DNA from: Acidobacteriaceae bacterium UBA1307
GTDB lineage: Bacteria > Acidobacteriota > Terriglobia > Terriglobales > Acidobacteriaceae
Direction: 5' to 3'
DNA: 54,477 bases
NCBI GenBank assembly: GCA_002307235.1
Contig: DBTV01000022.1
Coordinates: forward strand, 74,425-128,901
Shown: positions 1 to 6,265 of the stretch, piece after piece
How positions within the stretch are numbered: the first letter of the stretch is position 1
How the letters are laid out: each line of letters opens with the position of its first letter
The notes under the pieces: generated by a model
Told to the model about the DNA's origin: nothing
Database searches by the model: none
What the model saw: the letters and a program-made list of their open reading frames with translations, nothing else
Made by a program: the position numbers and the translations under genes

Positions 1-304
1 TGAACTTGCTGGCCTCGACCTTGAGAAAGGGCGAGTTGGTCAGCTTGGCCAGCCGGCGCGCGATCTCGGTTTTGCCCACGCCGGTGGGTCCGATCATGAT
101 GATGTTCTTGGGCATGATGTCGTCGGCAAGCTCGGGTGAGAGCTTTTGGCGGCGCTGGCGGTTGCGCAGGGCGATGGCGACGGCGCGCTTGGCGGCCTTT
201 TGACCGACAACGTGCTTGTCGAGCTCGGCGACGATCTCGCGCGGCGTCAACTCGTCGAGCGCGAGGTCCTGTTCTTCGGCGGATGCGGGCAGGTAGATGG
301 CCAT
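1..304 (-). CDS. hslU: HslU, ATPase subunit of HslUV protease (N-terminal part, cut by window edge)
   Basis: Only the first ~101 residues are present; the gene runs off the left edge. HslU is the AAA+ unfoldase that feeds substrates into the HslV peptidase in the cytoplasm. Seen here: the family opening LTPREIVAELDKHVVGQ (residues 19-35), the AKRAVAIALRNR stretch, and a Walker A motif GPTGVGKT at residues 72-79. The ATG at 304 gives the usual short N-terminus. hslV lies upstream on the same strand but is separated by a transposase unit, so the normal hslVU pairing is interrupted. Family assignment is certain; the rest of the protein cannot be judged. Confidence 0.96.
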   Translation of the reverse strand, partial: MAIYLPASAEEQDLALDELTPREIVAELDKHVVGQKAAKRAVAIALRNRQRRQKLSPELADDIMPKNIIMIGPTGVGKTEIARRLAKLTNSPFLKVEASKF

Positions 305-449
305 GGTTCTTAAGGATGCTCTTCTTGAAAAAGGTTGTGCAGGATCTGGAATACGGTCCTGTGTTCTATTGTGGCAGGGCAGGTATCCGCAGAAGCAAAA
401 AAAGTGCCCGCTGGTTCTTTTTGTTCTCTGAAAGGGAAGAACGTTTGTC

Positions 450-513
450 CGTGTCAGGGCACGACTTCAGTCGTGCCGAGCGCTTCTGGAAAAGCCGACG
501 GGGCTTCAGCCCC
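450..513. repeat. REP-like double hairpin, left copy
   Basis: Palindrome 458-477 (GGCACGACTTCAGTCGTGCC, 9-bp arms) is preceded by the tag CGTGTCAG at 450-457. A second palindrome lies at 500-513 (GGGGCTTCAGCCCC). The first palindrome overlaps the 3' end of the RAYT reading frame, so the last ~20 codons of that gene are written in REP sequence. Confidence 0.85.
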
Positions 514-981
514 TGATTGCTTGCGCCGTTTGAGAAAGGTCGATCCGAAGGGAAAGTCTTCGGCGATCTGTACCAGACCAGCCCTGACGGGGTTCTGCGC
601 AATGTAGCGCCGGTGTTCGGCAAAGCTTTGTTCGTCGACGATGCGTACATCGGAATAACCTCGCTGCCAAACCTCTCCCTTGAAGTCGAGCTCATGGCTG
701 GCCTTGTAGGAGAAGCTTCCCTTGATCAACTGCATGGCCTTTTCGAGTGAGGTGTCGCCCGGAATGGTCATGAGAATGTGTACGTGATTGGGCATGACAA
801 CAAAATCGTGAATCTGCATTTTGCCAGCGCGCATGTACACACGCAATCCCTCGATGAAAAGATCGGCCATGCGCTTTGTTTGAAAGAGAGCTTTCCCGCC
901 TGCGGTGCGACTGGTCACAAAAAAAGTGCGAGGCATTCCGGATCGTTGTAGCGGATCGGACGGCCTGGCGGGTCTGGACAT
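454..981 (-). CDS. REP-associated tyrosine transposase (RAYT, Y1/HUH family)
   Basis: 175 residues, the usual RAYT size. These enzymes nick single-stranded DNA at REP hairpins through a tyrosine and are thought to spread REP sequences. Visible features: the metal-binding HUH motif PNHVHIL (His66 and His68), a WQRGYSD segment whose Tyr109 is the likely nucleophile, and the family motif NPVRAGL near residues 130-136. The C-terminal ~20 residues (from about SGAEAPS) are translated from the flanking REP-like hairpins rather than from a conserved domain. The start at 981 abuts the right-hand inner hairpin; the internal Met16 is an alternative start. Flanking inverted hairpins support the assignment. 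Confidence 0.9.
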   Translation of the reverse strand: MSRPARPSDPLQRSGMPRTFFVTSRTAGGKALFQTKRMADLFIEGLRVYMRAGKMQIHDFVVMPNHVHILMTIPGDTSLEKAMQLIKGSFSYKASHELDFKGEVWQRGYSDVRIVDEQSFAEHRRYIAQNPVRAGLVQIAEDFPFGSTFLKRRKQSGAEAPSAFPEALGTTEVVP

Positions 982-985
982 GGCA

Positions 986-1050
986 GGGGCTAAAGCCCTC
1001 CTTCCTTGAACAAGCCATTTGTGGCACGACTAAAGTCGTGCCCTGACACG
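986..1050. repeat. REP-like double hairpin, right copy (inverted)
   Basis: A palindrome around 987-998 (GGGCTAAAGCCC) is followed by a palindrome at 1023-1042 (GGCACGACTAAAGTCGTGCC) and the tag CTGACACG at 1043-1050. It is the reverse complement of the left module with one change in the outer arm. Confidence 0.85.
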
Positions 1051-1093
1051 TTTTGGTGCTCTACGCGAGCAATTTCGTCGAGTTCAGGGCATT

Positions 1094-1130
1094 GCCGCCG
1101 GTTTTTTGCTTCAAGCAGAAAACCGGCGGC
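1094..1130 (-). terminator. Strong hairpin just after hslV
   Basis: A 12-bp perfect stem (1094-1105 with 1119-1130) encloses an inner TGCTT/AAGCA pairing. It begins 5 nt beyond the hslV stop. No clear U-run follows on the minus strand, so it may stabilise or attenuate the transcript rather than end it. Together with the RAYT unit it would further separate hslV from hslU. Confidence 0.55.
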
Positions 1131-1135
1131 AACGG

Positions 1136-1708
1136 TTACGCCTTCAGTTCCTCGAGCGTGATGTGATCGTTGGTGTAGATGCAGATTTGGCCGGCGATGG
1201 CCAGGGCTTTTTCGGCGATTTCGCGGGCACCAAGCTCGGTGTTTTCAAGCAGGGCGCGGGCGGCGGCGGTGGCGTAGGGACCGCCGGAGCCGATGGCGGC
1301 CAGAGGCTCGTCCGGGTCGATCACGTCGCCCGAGCCAGAGATGAGAAAGGTCTGGTGGAGGTCGGCAACCACCAGCAGGGCCTCGAGATTGCGCAGCATC
1401 TTGTCGGTGCGCCAGTCCTTGGCGAGCTCGACGGCCGAGCGGTTCAGGTTGCCGGCATACTGCTCGAGCTTGCTCTCGAAGCGCGTGAACAGAGTGAAGG
1501 CGTCGGCGGTGGAGCCGGCGAAGCCAGCCAGAATCTTTTCCTGATAGAGGCGGCGAATCTTGCGGGCCGAGTGCTTCAGCACCGTATCGCCCAGGGTAAC
1601 CTGACCGTCGGCGGCCATGACGACCACGCCGTTGCGGCGGACGCAGACGACGGTGGTGGAACGAATGCGGGCGCGTTCTGGCCCGGCGACTCTTTGCTCA
1701 AAAGCCAA
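1136..1708 (-). CDS. hslV: HslV, peptidase subunit of HslUV protease
   Basis: 190 residues; the threonine peptidase that forms the inner chamber of HslUV. The motif TTVVCVRRNG aligns with the mature N-terminus of HslV, making Thr18 the likely catalytic nucleophile. GSGGPYATAAARAL and AGQICIYTN are family motifs. Unlike the E. coli protein, which has only Met before the threonine, this one has about 17 extra residues that would have to be removed. The start is TTG at 1708, set by a GGAGG (minus strand, 1716-1720) 7 nt upstream. That ribosome site lies inside a 12-nt palindrome. hslU follows downstream after a RAYT insertion. Confidence 0.95.
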   Translation of the reverse strand: MAFEQRVAGPERARIRSTTVVCVRRNGVVVMAADGQVTLGDTVLKHSARKIRRLYQEKILAGFAGSTADAFTLFTRFESKLEQYAGNLNRSAVELAKDWRTDKMLRNLEALLVVADLHQTFLISGSGDVIDPDEPLAAIGSGGPYATAAARALLENTELGAREIAEKALAIAGQICIYTNDHITLEELKA

Positions 1709-1775
1709 GGAAAAACCTCCGCGGAGGCCGCGCGTTGCAGGTGCGGTTTTGCCCTCCGATGCAACCTAGAGTATA
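1709..1775 (-). promoter_or_regulatory. hslV leader: -10 box and palindromic ribosome-binding site
   Basis: On the minus strand a TATACT hexamer lies at 1770-1775 with no good -35. About 55 nt later the Shine-Dalgarno GGAGG sits in the right half of CCTCCGCGGAGG (1716-1727). A small hairpin (CCTC/GAGG around a CGCG loop, extendable by two G-U pairs) could hide it. For a heat-shock gene this is worth noting, but it is only inferred. Confidence 0.4.
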
Positions 1776-2002
1776 GGACATTGCACGGGGCGACGCGGTG
1801 GGCGCGTGGGTTGCGGAGTTTTGCACCGTTTCCACTGCATGTGTGAATTTTTGTTGGATCGGCCGCCGCAATGGTGCTTGGAGAGCGCTCTGGTCCCATT
1901 TTGCGCGATGAGGACTCGGTTCTTCACCGCGCGGCAATCGCACGGCAGCTGTTCCTGCGTTATGCTCTAAGTGGTTCCCAACTCGGGAATTGATCGTCAC
2001 GC

Positions 2003-2488
2003 ATGACACTTCTGTATAAAAACGAGTGGGAGATTGTCCTCGGTCTGGTGGCCAGCGCCATTGTGTTTGCCGTAGCGCTGTGGCTGGTCTTCCGCAAGCG
2101 CCCGACGGCCGAAGAGATCGAGTACGCGCGGCGGCACTTTCTGGTGCAGTCGGGGCGGCTGGTGGACGGCATGTTGCTGGACATCTTCGATGTCGCGGGC
2201 GATGCGGGCGAACCGCGCTCGATGCTGCTGTTCAGCTACCGGATCGGCGGGGTCGATTACGAGTGCTCGCAGGATGTGACGTACATGCAGACGATCGTCG
2301 ATCCGACGACGATTCGCGTGGGCTTTCCCTGCTCGGTGCGCTATCAGCCCGGCAATCCGCAGAACAGCATCGTGGTGGCCGAGGAGTGGTCGGGGCTGCG
2401 CGAGGGGCTGCCGTTGCTGCCCACCTACGAAGACCCGGACCCGCTCGACTACGGCCGACGCCGGCCGGGACGCGGGTTGCGGGAGTAG
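2003..2488 (+). CDS. Hypothetical single-pass membrane protein
   Basis: 161 residues with one membrane segment at about residues 9-29, followed by a soluble, probably cytoplasmic or periplasmic domain of ~130 residues. The central part (LLFSYRIGGVDYECSQDV, then VGFPCSVRYQPGNPQNSIV) resembles the layout of DUF3592-like proteins, where an extracytoplasmic beta domain carries a conserved 'Y.P.NP..s.v' element, but I cannot confirm the family. The C-terminus is Asp/Pro/Arg-rich. It stands alone, divergent from hslV, with a strong terminator 145 nt downstream. Codon use matches its neighbours, so it is probably a real gene. Confidence 0.7.
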   Translation: MTLLYKNEWEIVLGLVASAIVFAVALWLVFRKRPTAEEIEYARRHFLVQSGRLVDGMLLDIFDVAGDAGEPRSMLLFSYRIGGVDYECSQDVTYMQTIVDPTTIRVGFPCSVRYQPGNPQNSIVVAEEWSGLREGLPLLPTYEDPDPLDYGRRRPGRGLRE

Positions 2489-2604
2489 AGAAGCAGGGAC
2501 TAAGGGACGTAGGGACTAGGGACTGAGGGGCTGAGAACTAGGGACTAAGGGACCAGGGTCTGAGGCGTCAGCCGTTCGCTCTTAGCCTTTAGCTTCTAGC
2601 GCCC
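2489..2604. repeat. Degenerate GGGACTA heptad array followed by TTAGC-type repeats
   Basis: From ~2496 to ~2570 there are about ten imperfect units of GGGACTA (variants GGGACGT, GGGGCTG, GGGACCA). They are followed at 2581-2600 by TAGC-type units (TTAGCC, TTAGCT, CTAGCG). The same order (heptads then TAGC units, read in the GGGACTA direction) occurs between sucC and sucD. Confidence 0.75.
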
Positions 2605-2632
2605 GGCCGAGAGTGAGTAGTGCTTTACGAAA

Positions 2633-2674
2633 GAGAAAGGCCTCATCGCGATGGATGAGGCCTTTCTCTTTTTT
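2633..2674 (+). terminator. Intrinsic terminator
   Basis: A perfect 15-bp stem (2633-2647 with 2654-2668), a 6-nt loop, then six T residues (2669-2674). It ends the 2003-2488 transcript and stands 20 nt past the argJ stop, so it may also act on argJ from the other side. Confidence 0.9.
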
Positions 2675-2694
2675 CGTGCATGGTCAGTCGCTGA

Positions 2695-3921
2695 CTACGT
2701 TGTGTAGTCGGCGTTGATGGTGATGTAGCCGTGGGTGAGGTCGGTGGTCCAGAAGGTGCAGGAGCCCGAGCCCTGGTGCAGATCGATGGAGACGGTGAAC
2801 TCGCGCTGGGCGATGTAGTCGTGCGCGGCCTGTTCGTCATAGTCGGCGGCGCGACCGCCGTTGCGGCAGATCGGCAGCGCACCAAAGCTGATGTCGAAGA
2901 GATCGGGATCGATGGCGACGCCGGAGTAGCCGATGGCGCAGGCCAGCCGTCCCCAGTTGGGATCGCAACCGGCCCAGGCGGTTTTGACCAGGGGCGAATG
3001 GGCGATGGCCTTGGCGACGCGCAGGGCGTCGGCATCGGAGGTGGCGCCGGTGATGCGCAGCTCGACGACATGGCTGATGCCTTCTCCGTCGGCGACGATC
3101 TGGCGCGCGAGCGAGGTGGCCACTGTGCGCAGTGCCTCGGCAAAGGCGGCATTGCCCGCTTCGATCTTTGCGCCGCTGGCGCCCGAGGCCAGCAACAGAA
3201 CCGTGTCGTTGGTCGAGGTGTCGCCGTCGACCGAGATGCGGTTGAAGCTGCGCTCGATGGCCGGATGCAGATAGCCGCGCAGTACGTCGGGCTCGATTTC
3301 CGCATCGGTGAGCAGGTAGACGAGCATGGTGGCGTGCGGCACCAGTTGCGGATGAATCATGCCGGCGCCCTTGCCGAAGGCGGCGATGCGCACGGTGCGC
3401 GCGGAGCCATCGGGCTGGGGAAGTTCGATCTGGACGCTCGCCGTTTTTTCGACGGTGTCGGTGGTCATGATGGCGCAGGTGACCTTGTGCAGATCGTCGA
3501 TTTCGGCGCCGAGTTCCGAGGCCAGCGCGGGCATGACGGCAATCAGCTTTTCTGCCGGGAGGGGTTGGCCGATGACGCCGGTCGAGGAGGGGAAAACCTG
3601 CTCGGCGGGGCAATCGAAGAGGGCGGCGGCGGCGGCGCAGGTGGCACGGGCGGCATCGAGGCCGGCCTGCCCGGCGGCGCAGTTGGCGTTGCCGGCGTTG
3701 ATGGCGACGACGCGCACCCGACCCGCCGAGGCGGTCAGGTGCTCACGGTCGACGATGACCGGGGCGGCGACAACGCGATTCGAGGTGAACTCGGCCGCGG
3801 CGCTCGCCGGGCGGTCGGCGACGATAAGGGCAAAGTCGTTGTTTCCGCTGGCCTTCAGGCCGGCCTTGCCGGCGGCAAAGCGAAAACCGCGAGGAAGAAA
3901 AAAGCTGGAAGAGTCACTCAT
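2695..3921 (-). CDS. argJ: ArgJ, bifunctional ornithine acetyltransferase / N-acetylglutamate synthase
   Basis: 408 residues, full length. ArgJ moves the acetyl group from N-acetylornithine to glutamate in the cyclic arginine pathway. It cuts itself into two chains at a conserved threonine: here HATML with Thr198 as nucleophile, after the KGAGMIHP element. Also visible are AINAGNANCAAG, FPSSTGVIG, ISVDGDTSTNDT and the DPNWGRLACAIGYSG motif. The ATG at 3921 is the family start. It is monocistronic here, divergent from the GGDEF gene. A small inverted repeat GTGACGC/GCGTCAC (3945-3951, 3964-3970) lies in the divergent region. Confidence 0.97.
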   Translation of the reverse strand: MSDSSSFFLPRGFRFAAGKAGLKASGNNDFALIVADRPASAAAEFTSNRVVAAPVIVDREHLTASAGRVRVVAINAGNANCAAGQAGLDAARATCAAAAALFDCPAEQVFPSSTGVIGQPLPAEKLIAVMPALASELGAEIDDLHKVTCAIMTTDTVEKTASVQIELPQPDGSARTVRIAAFGKGAGMIHPQLVPHATMLVYLLTDAEIEPDVLRGYLHPAIERSFNRISVDGDTSTNDTVLLLASGASGAKIEAGNAAFAEALRTVATSLARQIVADGEGISHVVELRITGATSDADALRVAKAIAHSPLVKTAWAGCDPNWGRLACAIGYSGVAIDPDLFDISFGALPICRNGGRAADYDEQAAHDYIAQREFTVSIDLHQGSGSCTFWTTDLTHGYITINADYTT

Positions 3922-4025
3922 CGCTAATCTTTTTAATCTAGCAGGTGACGCCCGTCCGGCGGTGCGTCACAAAAGTTTGCAGAAGTTTGGGACAGGGGGA
4001 AAGTACGCGGCGATAGGATGGATCG

Positions 4026-4037
4026 TATTGTTTTTGA
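4026..4037 (+). promoter_or_regulatory. Possible leaderless -10 element for the PAS-GGDEF gene
   Basis: TATTGT at 4026-4031 is followed by 6 nt and then the GTG start at 4038. The spacing places transcription start at the start codon. No -35 match was found, so this is weaker than the other examples in the window. Confidence 0.35.
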
Positions 4038-5006
4038 GTGGAGATCATTGTGCAGATTCAAGCTGATGAGGCAAACGGGGCCAAAGAGCCTCTTCAAGCC
4101 GCAGCCGCCACACCGGAGTTTTACAAGAAACTTCTGGACCAGATGAGCGATGGCGTTTACGTGATGGATCGTCGGCAGCGGGTGAGTTATTGGAGTCGCG
4201 GAGCCGAACGGTTAACGGGCTACTCCGCACAGGAGATGACAGGAAGTCTTTGCACGGATCGCGCGCTGTGCCATGCCGAGCCGGAGCGGGCCAGTACGCT
4301 TTGCTTGGGGCAGTGCCCCTTGCAGGCTTGCCTGCGCGAGAATGCACGCGTGGAGACCGACGCATTTTTGCAAAACAAGATGGGCCGCAGAGTGCCGATA
4401 AAACTGCGCACGCACCCCTTGCGCAATGCGACGGATGAGGTGATCGGCGTCGTCGGTATATTCTCTGATGCCTCCGGTGAGCACGAGATGCGGCGGCGTC
4501 TGGAAGCGATGCGGCGCATGGCCTTTCTGGACCACCTGACGGAGTTGCCGAACCGGCGTTTTTTGGAGATGACGCTGCAGGCGCTGATTCAGGACGCGAC
4601 GGCCGAGCGCGAACCCTTTGGCGTGCTGATGATCGATCTTGACGACTTCAAGGAGATCAACGACGTTTGTGGGCACAGCCACGGGGACCGCGCGTTGCAG
4701 GAGCTTGGCCGCATACTGGCGGGGGCTCTGCGCCCGAGCGACACGATGGGCCGCTGGGGCGGCGACGAGTTTCTCGCCATTGTCTACTGCCTCGATGAGA
4801 CGAGTTTGCGCCAGATGGCCGAGCGATGCGTGGCGTTGGCCGAGGATATGTTGCTGGCGGGCAACAATCGCGCGTTTTCGCTGTCGATTTCCGTGGGTGC
4901 CACGTTGGCGCGCACCGATGACACCATGCAGTCGCTGCTGGAACGCGCCGACCGGCTGATGTATCGCAGCAAATCCGAGGGCCGCGGCCGCGCTACGATG
5001 AAATAA
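4038..5006 (+). CDS. PAS-GGDEF diguanylate cyclase with Cys-rich sensor
   Basis: 322 residues, no membrane segment. A PAS domain (about 27-145) is joined by a short helix (MRRRLEAMRRMAFLDHLTELPNRR) to a GGDEF domain (about 150-320). The active-site motif is GGDEF at 241-245 and the product-inhibition site RxxD is present as RPSD at 232-235, so c-di-GMP synthesis with feedback control is expected. The PAS domain has five cysteines (72, 78, 89, 93, 98) and His79, in a pattern seen in a subgroup of PAS-GGDEF proteins (C-x5-C-H ... C-x3-CP). They may bind metal or sense redox state; that is inference. GTG start at 4038; GTG at 4050 is an alternative. Confidence 0.92.
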   Translation: MEIIVQIQADEANGAKEPLQAAAATPEFYKKLLDQMSDGVYVMDRRQRVSYWSRGAERLTGYSAQEMTGSLCTDRALCHAEPERASTLCLGQCPLQACLRENARVETDAFLQNKMGRRVPIKLRTHPLRNATDEVIGVVGIFSDASGEHEMRRRLEAMRRMAFLDHLTELPNRRFLEMTLQALIQDATAEREPFGVLMIDLDDFKEINDVCGHSHGDRALQELGRILAGALRPSDTMGRWGGDEFLAIVYCLDETSLRQMAERCVALAEDMLLAGNNRAFSLSISVGATLARTDDTMQSLLERADRLMYRSKSEGRGRATMK

Positions 5007-5055
5007 GCATGGGCGCGGCGCGCGAGAAGCTGTACGGCGTTTTCGGTGGTCGCCC

Positions 5056-5901
5056 ATGCGGGAGACGGCGAAGACAACGATGAGCATTGAAGAGTCGGCC
5101 ACGGCCTTGAGTGGCAATCCGGAAGAGAAAAATTTCTTACATCTGCAATCGGTTGATGTGGCACGTGGCGACCGCGTGGTGCTGCACGACATTAACCTGA
5201 ACATTCGCGCGGGCGAGCACGTGGCCATTCTGGGGCCGAATGGCTGCGGAAAATCGACGCTGATCCAGACGATCACCTGCCAGATTTACCCGATCGTGCG
5301 CGAAGGCATGCAGGTGCGCATCTTTGGCCGCGAGCGCTGGGACCTGACCGAGTTGCGCAAGCACTTTGGCGTGGTGGCCACCGACCTGCCGGGAGAAAAA
5401 ACGGCGGTGACCACGGGACTGAATGCCGTCATCGCCGGATTCTTTTCCGCCTCGACACTGTGGCCGAACCTGACCGTGACCGAGGAGATGCGCGCCCGGG
5501 CCTGGGAGGCGCTTGAACGGCTGGAGGCCACGCGGCTGGCCGATCAACTGGTGGGCACGATGTCGGCGGGCGAAAAACGGCGGATTCTGATTGCCCGCTC
5601 GCTGGTGCACCGGCCGCAACAGGTGCTGCTCGATGAGCCCTCGAACGCACTCGACCTGGCGGCGCAACGGCGACTGCGTGAGGCGATGCGGCGGCTGGCG
5701 CAGGAGGGCACGGGACTGGTGCTGGTGACCCACTTCCTCGGCGACATTCTGCCCGAGATCCAGCGCGTGATCCTGCTCAACCATGGGCGTATTGTGGGCG
5801 ACGGCCCGCGCGAAGAGCTTTTAACCGAGGCACGGCTCAGTCAACTCTTCGGTACCGAGGTGCACATCGGCCACGAGGGCGAGTGGCTGCATTCCTGGTA
5901 G
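5056..5901 (+). CDS. ABC transporter ATP-binding protein
   Basis: 281 residues. Walker A GPNGCGKST (60-68), a degenerate signature MSAGEKRR instead of LSGGQ, Walker B VLLDEPSNALD, and an H-loop in VTHFLGDI. The overall look (MSAGEKRRILIARSLVHRPQ, THF-x-DI-PEI) is like the ModF/YlmA-type ATPases that often occur without a permease. No permease gene lies next to it, so its partner and substrate are unknown. The ATG at 5056 is used; an in-frame ATG at 5080 is also possible since residues 1-25 are not conserved in the fold. It follows the GGDEF gene by 49 nt and may be cotranscribed. Confidence 0.88.
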   Translation: MRETAKTTMSIEESATALSGNPEEKNFLHLQSVDVARGDRVVLHDINLNIRAGEHVAILGPNGCGKSTLIQTITCQIYPIVREGMQVRIFGRERWDLTELRKHFGVVATDLPGEKTAVTTGLNAVIAGFFSASTLWPNLTVTEEMRARAWEALERLEATRLADQLVGTMSAGEKRRILIARSLVHRPQQVLLDEPSNALDLAAQRRLREAMRRLAQEGTGLVLVTHFLGDILPEIQRVILLNHGRIVGDGPREELLTEARLSQLFGTEVHIGHEGEWLHSW

Positions 5902-6003
5902 GGCAGGGACGCAGGGACCAGGGACTGAGGGACTAGGGACGTAGGGGCTAGGGACTAGGAACGTAGGGGCTAGGGACTGAGGGACTAGGGACTGATGGAC
6001 TGT
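5902..6003. repeat. Degenerate GGGACTA heptad array
   Basis: About twelve imperfect units of GGGACTA/GGGACTG/GGGACGT directly after the ABC gene stop (5901). The opposite-strand version (TAGTCCC) is at 6203-6222, so two arrays in inverted orientation bracket the dispersed repeat at 6063-6152. Confidence 0.8.
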
Positions 6004-6062
6004 GAGGGTTTGAGGGAGTCGTTTTCTTGCTTTCCAGGGCAATCGCAGATCCCCTTCTTCCG

Positions 6063-6152
6063 AAACACAACCGCAGATCTTTCGACTCACCACCCCCAGG
6101 CTGATGAAAGCGCCTGGGGCCCCGTTCGCTCAAGATGACAACCGTTGTGTTT
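6063..6152. repeat. ~90-bp dispersed structured repeat, copy A
   Basis: Ends are inverted repeats AAACACAAC (6063-6071) and GTTGTGTTT (6144-6152). Inside is a second pairing, CCCCAGGC with GCCTGGGG, around a short loop. It shares long stretches with copy C (24895-24985) and diverged stretches with copy B (7252-7343), for example CCGCAGATC, GACTCACC and CAAGATGACA. Confidence 0.85.
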
Positions 6153-6192
6153 CTTTATCCCTTATCCCTGGCCAGTGGCCACTGCGCACTGC

Positions 6193-6230
6193 TCCCTTGT
6201 CCTTTAGTCCCTTAGTCCCTACGTTCCCTG
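6193..6230. repeat. Short TAGTCCC array (reverse of GGGACTA)
   Basis: Units TTTAGTCC, CTTAGTCC and CTACGTTCC at about 6201-6228, in the opposite orientation to the array at 5902-6003. Confidence 0.6.
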
Positions 6231-6265
6231 TTGGCGCGGGCGCGGGCGCCGATTACACTTCTACT
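6231..6265 (+). promoter_or_regulatory. Promoter of the CDF gene, leaderless geometry
   Basis: TTGGCG at 6231-6236, a 17-nt spacer, TACACT at 6254-6259, then 6 nt to the ATG at 6266. Transcription would start at or next to the A of the start codon, and no Shine-Dalgarno sequence is present. Confidence 0.6.

Larger units (their letters stand above)
450..1050 (-). mobile_element. REP-RAYT unit between hslV and hslU
   Basis: A RAYT gene (454-981) is bracketed by two inverted modules of two hairpins each. The outer arms 450-477 and 1023-1050 are inverted copies of 28 nt with one difference, and each contains a 20-nt palindrome (GGCACGACT-NN-AGTCGTGCC). The inner arms are shorter palindromes at 500-513 and 986-999. 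The spacing from outer to inner hairpin is about 22-24 nt on both sides. This is the known architecture of REPtron/RAYT units. The unit sits between two genes normally adjacent in one operon. Confidence 0.85.
5902..6265. other. 364-bp repeat-filled intergenic region
   Basis: No gene is supported here. It contains a GGGACTA array, one copy of the ~90-bp dispersed repeat, a TAGTCCC (reverse) array, and the promoter of the CDF gene. An open frame from 6104 into the CDF gene translates the repeat and was not used. Confidence 0.8.

Noticed and set aside
2731..3927. 398-codon plus-strand open frame opposite argJ
   Set aside because: Antisense shadow of a full-length argJ with all family motifs; Gly/Asp-rich composition is typical of high-GC antisense frames.
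6104..6265. In-frame extension of the CDF gene
   Set aside because: It translates the dispersed repeat and heptad array; a promoter with leaderless spacing ends at the ATG at 6266.
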